From positions 1-9,754 of the forward strand of contig JAUVUS010000055.1 in NCBI GenBank assembly GCA_030600865.1: a stretch of 9,754 bases of DNA. The letters run 5' to 3'. The position numbers were made by a program, and so were the translations under genes. The stretch is from Bacteroidales bacterium. GTDB taxonomy: Bacteria; Bacteroidota; Bacteroidia; Bacteroidales; UBA12077. Shown here piece after piece: positions 7,702 through 9,754 of the stretch (positions are counted from its first letter, which is position 1; each line of letters begins with the position of its first letter). Under the pieces are notes generated by a model, which saw only the letters and a program-made list of their open reading frames with translations, was not told where the DNA came from and did not search any database.

Positions 7702-7842
7702 TAGGTTTGATAATTTTATACAAAGAAACAAAACTTTATTAAAGTAATAATGGATTTTAAAATTCGTTATCTTTAAATTATAATCAATAAAACGGCAATC
7801 AATAAGTTTATATTGTAAGTATAATTACGATATTTATTTTAA
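7702..7842. promoter_or_regulatory. Divergent intergenic region between porU and the PorP/SprF-like gene
   Basis: These 141 AT-rich bases must hold the promoters of two divergent T9SS-related units. No exact TAnnTTTG box with a proper -33 partner is visible. The nearest candidates are TTTCTTTG on the minus strand (7728-7721, one mismatch, 19 bases before the porU ATG) and TATCTTTA on the plus strand (7768-7775, one mismatch). An imperfect palindrome occupies 7810-7833. No ORF or RNA gene is seen. The presence of promoters is inferred from the divergent layout; their exact positions are uncertain. Confidence 0.5.
7810..7833. repeat. Imperfect palindrome just upstream of the PorP/SprF-like gene
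   Basis: ATATTGTAA (7810-7818), a six-base spacer gtataa, and TTACGATAT (7825-7833) are inverted copies that differ at one position; that position can still form a G-U pair in RNA. The repeat ends nine bases before the ATG at 7843. It could be an operator for a dimeric regulator or a hairpin affecting translation start. Chance cannot be excluded in such AT-rich sequence. Confidence 0.3.
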
Positions 7843-8817
7843 ATGAAAAGGATTTTTATAATAATAATGGTATTAATTATAAAACAGTCATACTGCCAGG
7901 ATGTTGAATTCTCGCAATATTATGCAAATCCCTTATACTTAAACCCTGCTTTTGCAGGATCAGATAATTATGCCAGGGTTTCATTAAATTACAGAACAAT
8001 CTTACCAACATCATTTGGCGATTATAGCACTTATAGTGCGTCTGTCGATAAATATTATGATGAATTAAGTGGTGGTGTAGGATTTCAGATAATGAATGAT
8101 AGACAAGCGCAAGGAACAATTAATGATTTGGGATTTAATCTGATATATTCTTATCATGCTAAACTAAGGAAGAAATGGGCTATTGCTACAGGATTCAGAC
8201 TTGGATATAATATTAAAACCTTGAATGGAAATAATTTGGTATATCCAGATATGATTGATCCTATTGATGGTGTTTCATCTTCCGGAATGGAAAGCGGGCT
8301 TTATCAAAAATCCTTATATTTCGATTTTTCATTTGGAATGTTAACATGGTACGAAAATTATTATTTAGGTGTTGCTGTTGATCATCTTACAAAACCACAA
8401 ATCTCTTTAGGGAGCGATGATCCTGGTCCTATAGGAAGAAAATATACTCTTCATGGAGGTATGGAAATACCATTTTACAACAGTCTTGAAAGAGTACATA
8501 TGACATTATCTCCAAATCTGATTTTTCAAATGCAAGGTGCATCATCAAAATTAAATTTAGGAGTTTATTTAAATAAGAATTATTTAACTAGTGGAATTTG
8601 GTTAAAAACAAATACCAGTTTTGATTTAACAGGTTGTGTATTAATGTTGGGTTATGTAACTGATTATTCTATATTTGCTTACAGTTATGATGTGCCTTTT
8701 TACCTGGGGGGATTAAGTGGGGTTATTTCAGGAGGTCATGAGGTAACCTTTTTGTATAAATTCATGTATAAAAGAAAGAGGAAAAAAATAAAGGCAATAA
8801 AATGTCCTAAAATTTAG
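7843..8817 (+). CDS. T9SS-associated PorP/SprF-family outer-membrane protein
   Basis: This 324-residue protein belongs to the PorP/SprF family of outer-membrane beta-barrels linked to type IX secretion and gliding. It has a signal peptide (residues 1-18, cleavage likely before Q19) followed by the family's opening motif QDVEFSQYYANPLYLNPAFAGS (around 19-40). The body is alternating beta-strand sequence. It ends with SGGHEVTFLYKF and a strongly basic tail rich in Lys and Arg that closes with the CPKI-type end common in this family. Many family members sit next to large adhesins with type B C-terminal domains (SprF with SprB) or in porPKLMN operons. This one instead stands between divergent porU and co-oriented gldJ, so I do not assign porP or sprF. 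The ATG at 7843 fits the leader; no Shine-Dalgarno is seen. The stop is TAG, and gldJ follows after 73 bases. Confidence 0.9.
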   Translation: MKRIFIIIMVLIIKQSYCQDVEFSQYYANPLYLNPAFAGSDNYARVSLNYRTILPTSFGDYSTYSASVDKYYDELSGGVGFQIMNDRQAQGTINDLGFNLIYSYHAKLRKKWAIATGFRLGYNIKTLNGNNLVYPDMIDPIDGVSSSGMESGLYQKSLYFDFSFGMLTWYENYYLGVAVDHLTKPQISLGSDDPGPIGRKYTLHGGMEIPFYNSLERVHMTLSPNLIFQMQGASSKLNLGVYLNKNYLTSGIWLKTNTSFDLTGCVLMLGYVTDYSIFAYSYDVPFYLGGLSGVISGGHEVTFLYKFMYKRKRKKIKAIKCPKI

Positions 8818-8818
8818 T

Positions 8819-8826
8819 TATATTTG
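8819..8826 (+). promoter_or_regulatory. Extra TATATTTG box directly after the PorP/SprF-like stop codon
   Basis: TATATTTG is an exact TAnnTTTG match, identical to the box 36 bases further downstream and to the porV box. No TTTG-like element lies 19-21 bases upstream, so it may be a minor start, a decoy or chance. Confidence 0.2.
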
Positions 8827-8836
8827 TATGTGAAAT

Positions 8837-8869
8837 CTTGTTTATAGAATAAAAAAAATATTATATTTG
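8837..8869 (+). promoter_or_regulatory. Candidate Bacteroidetes-type promoter for gldJ
   Basis: TATATTTG (8862-8869) exactly matches the TAnnTTTG -7 element, and CTTG (8837-8840) matches three of four bases of the -33 TTTG element at the expected spacing of 21 bases. The -7 box ends 21 bases before the gldJ ATG, which leaves a short leader. This suggests gldJ is transcribed on its own as well as, or instead of, from the upstream gene. Motif seen; activity inferred from the established Bacteroides/Flavobacterium consensus. Confidence 0.6.
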
Positions 8870-8890
8870 AAATAAAAAAATAGCATTACC

Positions 8891-9754
8891 ATGAACGTAA
8901 AGTTAAACATTTTCCCTTTAGTACTTATTAGTTTTCTAATTGTAACCGGTTGTAGCTTATTCGGTGGAGGGAACCAACCTGCAAAAACAGGAAGTGAATC
9001 TCAAACCACAGGCTGGGAATATAATGATCCTGACAATGGAGGTTTTGAGGTTAAAACAGATTATATTGAAGAAGCTGGTCCGGGTTTAGTCCTTATCGAG
9101 GGAGGTACCTACACTATGGGGCAAACAGAACAGGATGTTACTTATGACTGGAACAATGTGCCAAGAAGAGTTACCCTTGCTTCATTTTATATGGATCAGA
9201 CCGAAGTGAGAAATGTTGATTATAGAGAATATTTGCATTGGATAAGAAGAGTATTTGTTGATTATCCTGAAGTTTATAAAAATGCATTACCTGATACTTT
9301 AGTTTGGAGAAGCCCTTTGGCATATAATGAACCTTACGTTGATTATTATTTCAGACATCCTGCATATAATGAATATCCAGTTGTTGGTGTTGATTGGTTA
9401 CAGGCAAATGATTTTTGTGTATGGAGAACTGATCGTGTTAATGAGATGATGCTTATTAATGAAGGTATTCTTGATGTGGATCCTAATCAAATTGGTCGTG
9501 AGAATTTCAATACAGGAGCTTATCTTGCAGGACAATATGAAGGTCTTGTTATTGAAAACTTACCTTCTTTAGATCCTAACAAAGAAAGTAGAAGAGTAAC
9601 AATGGAAGATGGTATTTTACTTCCTAAATACAGACTTCCAACAGAAGCAGAATGGGAATATGCTGCTGTTGCATTAATTGGAAACACTTATGACGAAAGA
9701 TTATACGAAAGAAGATTATTCCCCTGGGATGGACATAATGTTCGTAAACCACCT
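8891..9754 (+). CDS. gldJ: Gliding motility / T9SS lipoprotein GldJ (partial, N-terminal 288 residues)
   Basis: The frame is open from the ATG at 8891 to the right edge. The product starts with a lipoprotein signal whose lipobox is VTGC (C21). No acidic residues follow the Cys (CSLFGGG), which fits an outer-membrane lipoprotein facing the periplasm. From about residue 63 it is a formylglycine-generating-enzyme-like (SUMF1) domain: GPGLVLIEGGTYTMG (63-77), DWNNVPRRV (86-94), SFYMDQTEV (98-106), HPAYNEYPVVGVDWLQA (156-172), WRTDRVNE (178-185), YRLPTEAEWEYAA (247-259) and FPWDG (277-281). The family uses this fold structurally and is not expected to be an enzyme. The GGF and DWNN stretches, the ALPDTLVWR segment and RTDRVNE resemble GldJ more than its paralogue GldK/PorK. 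Linkage to porU and porV, as in Flavobacterium johnsoniae, supports this. In that species GldJ is required for gliding and secretion and for GldK stability. Confidence 0.88.
   Translation, partial: MNVKLNIFPLVLISFLIVTGCSLFGGGNQPAKTGSESQTTGWEYNDPDNGGFEVKTDYIEEAGPGLVLIEGGTYTMGQTEQDVTYDWNNVPRRVTLASFYMDQTEVRNVDYREYLHWIRRVFVDYPEVYKNALPDTLVWRSPLAYNEPYVDYYFRHPAYNEYPVVGVDWLQANDFCVWRTDRVNEMMLINEGILDVDPNQIGRENFNTGAYLAGQYEGLVIENLPSLDPNKESRRVTMEDGILLPKYRLPTEAEWEYAAVALIGNTYDERLYERRLFPWDGHNVRKPP

Noticed and set aside
7699..7731. A ten-codon longer PorU starting at a TTG
   Set aside because: The extra residues precede an otherwise ideal signal peptide beginning at the ATG at 7701, and the extension would bury it; TTG starts are rare.
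7877..8119. An 80-codon minus-strand open frame inside the PorP/SprF-like gene
   Set aside because: It is fully antisense to the conserved N-terminal part of the family, and its His- and Leu-rich composition is that of a shadow frame.
7843..8817. The PorP/SprF-like protein as a lipoprotein because of Cys18
   Set aside because: The residues before the Cys (QSYC) do not form a lipobox; ordinary signal peptidase cleavage leaving an N-terminal Gln, common in this phylum, fits better.
8891..9754. The lipoprotein as GldK/PorK, or as a true formylglycine-generating enzyme
   Set aside because: The DWNN, ALPDTLVWR and RTDRVNE segments and the porU/porV linkage fit GldJ better. A lipoprotein leader with this architecture points to the structural Gld family, though the C-terminal region is off the window and the FGE cysteines cannot be checked.
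1..9754. Mobile elements, CRISPR arrays, phage genes or tRNA genes
   Set aside because: No transposase or integrase sequence, direct-repeat array or tRNA-like cloverleaf was seen, and base composition looks even across the genes.

Overview
The window reads as chromosomal DNA of a member of the Bacteroidota (Bacteroidetes). The sequence is AT-rich, and start codons generally lack Shine-Dalgarno sequences. At least two genes are preceded by the phylum's TAnnTTTG -7 promoter element. The central genes encode outer-membrane parts of the type IX secretion system (T9SS), which is confined to this phylum and its relatives. I cannot fix the order or genus. A GldJ-type lipoprotein next to porU resembles gliding flavobacteria, while the porU-porV-ispF run also resembles what I recall from Porphyromonas.

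Layout. Everything from position 1 to 7701 lies on the minus strand. Reading with transcription (right to left), porU (gingipain-like sortase/signal peptidase of the T9SS) is followed by porV (its outer-membrane barrel partner), and ispF (isoprenoid synthesis) abuts porV directly. After a 124-base gap come a small CoA-binding-fold protein and a thioredoxin-like protein, which overlap by one base (TAATG). After another gap come mlaE and mlaF, the permease and ATPase of an MCE/Mla-type lipid ABC transporter; mlaF runs off the left edge. A 141-base divergent intergenic region separates porU from the plus-strand genes: a PorP/SprF-family outer-membrane protein and then gldJ, which runs off the right edge.

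How the genes fit together. In the T9SS, cargo proteins cross the outer membrane and their C-terminal signal is then removed. PorU, held at the surface by PorV, cuts this signal and joins the cargo to a surface anchor. GldJ is a periplasm-facing lipoprotein needed for secretion and gliding in flavobacteria, and PorP/SprF proteins are the outer-membrane components linked to that machinery. The right half of the window is therefore an outer-membrane secretion locus. The left half is housekeeping: envelope lipid transport, isoprenoid synthesis, and a small redox or cofactor pair of unknown role.

I found no mobile element, CRISPR array, tRNA or rRNA, and no gene-free stretch longer than about 140 bases. 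I see no clear evidence of a wholly new system. The points most worth checking are the PorP/SprF-gldJ pair placed divergently to porU-porV, the coupled CoA-binding/thioredoxin pair, a nested inverted repeat ahead of mlaE, and matching TATATTTG boxes ahead of porV and gldJ.
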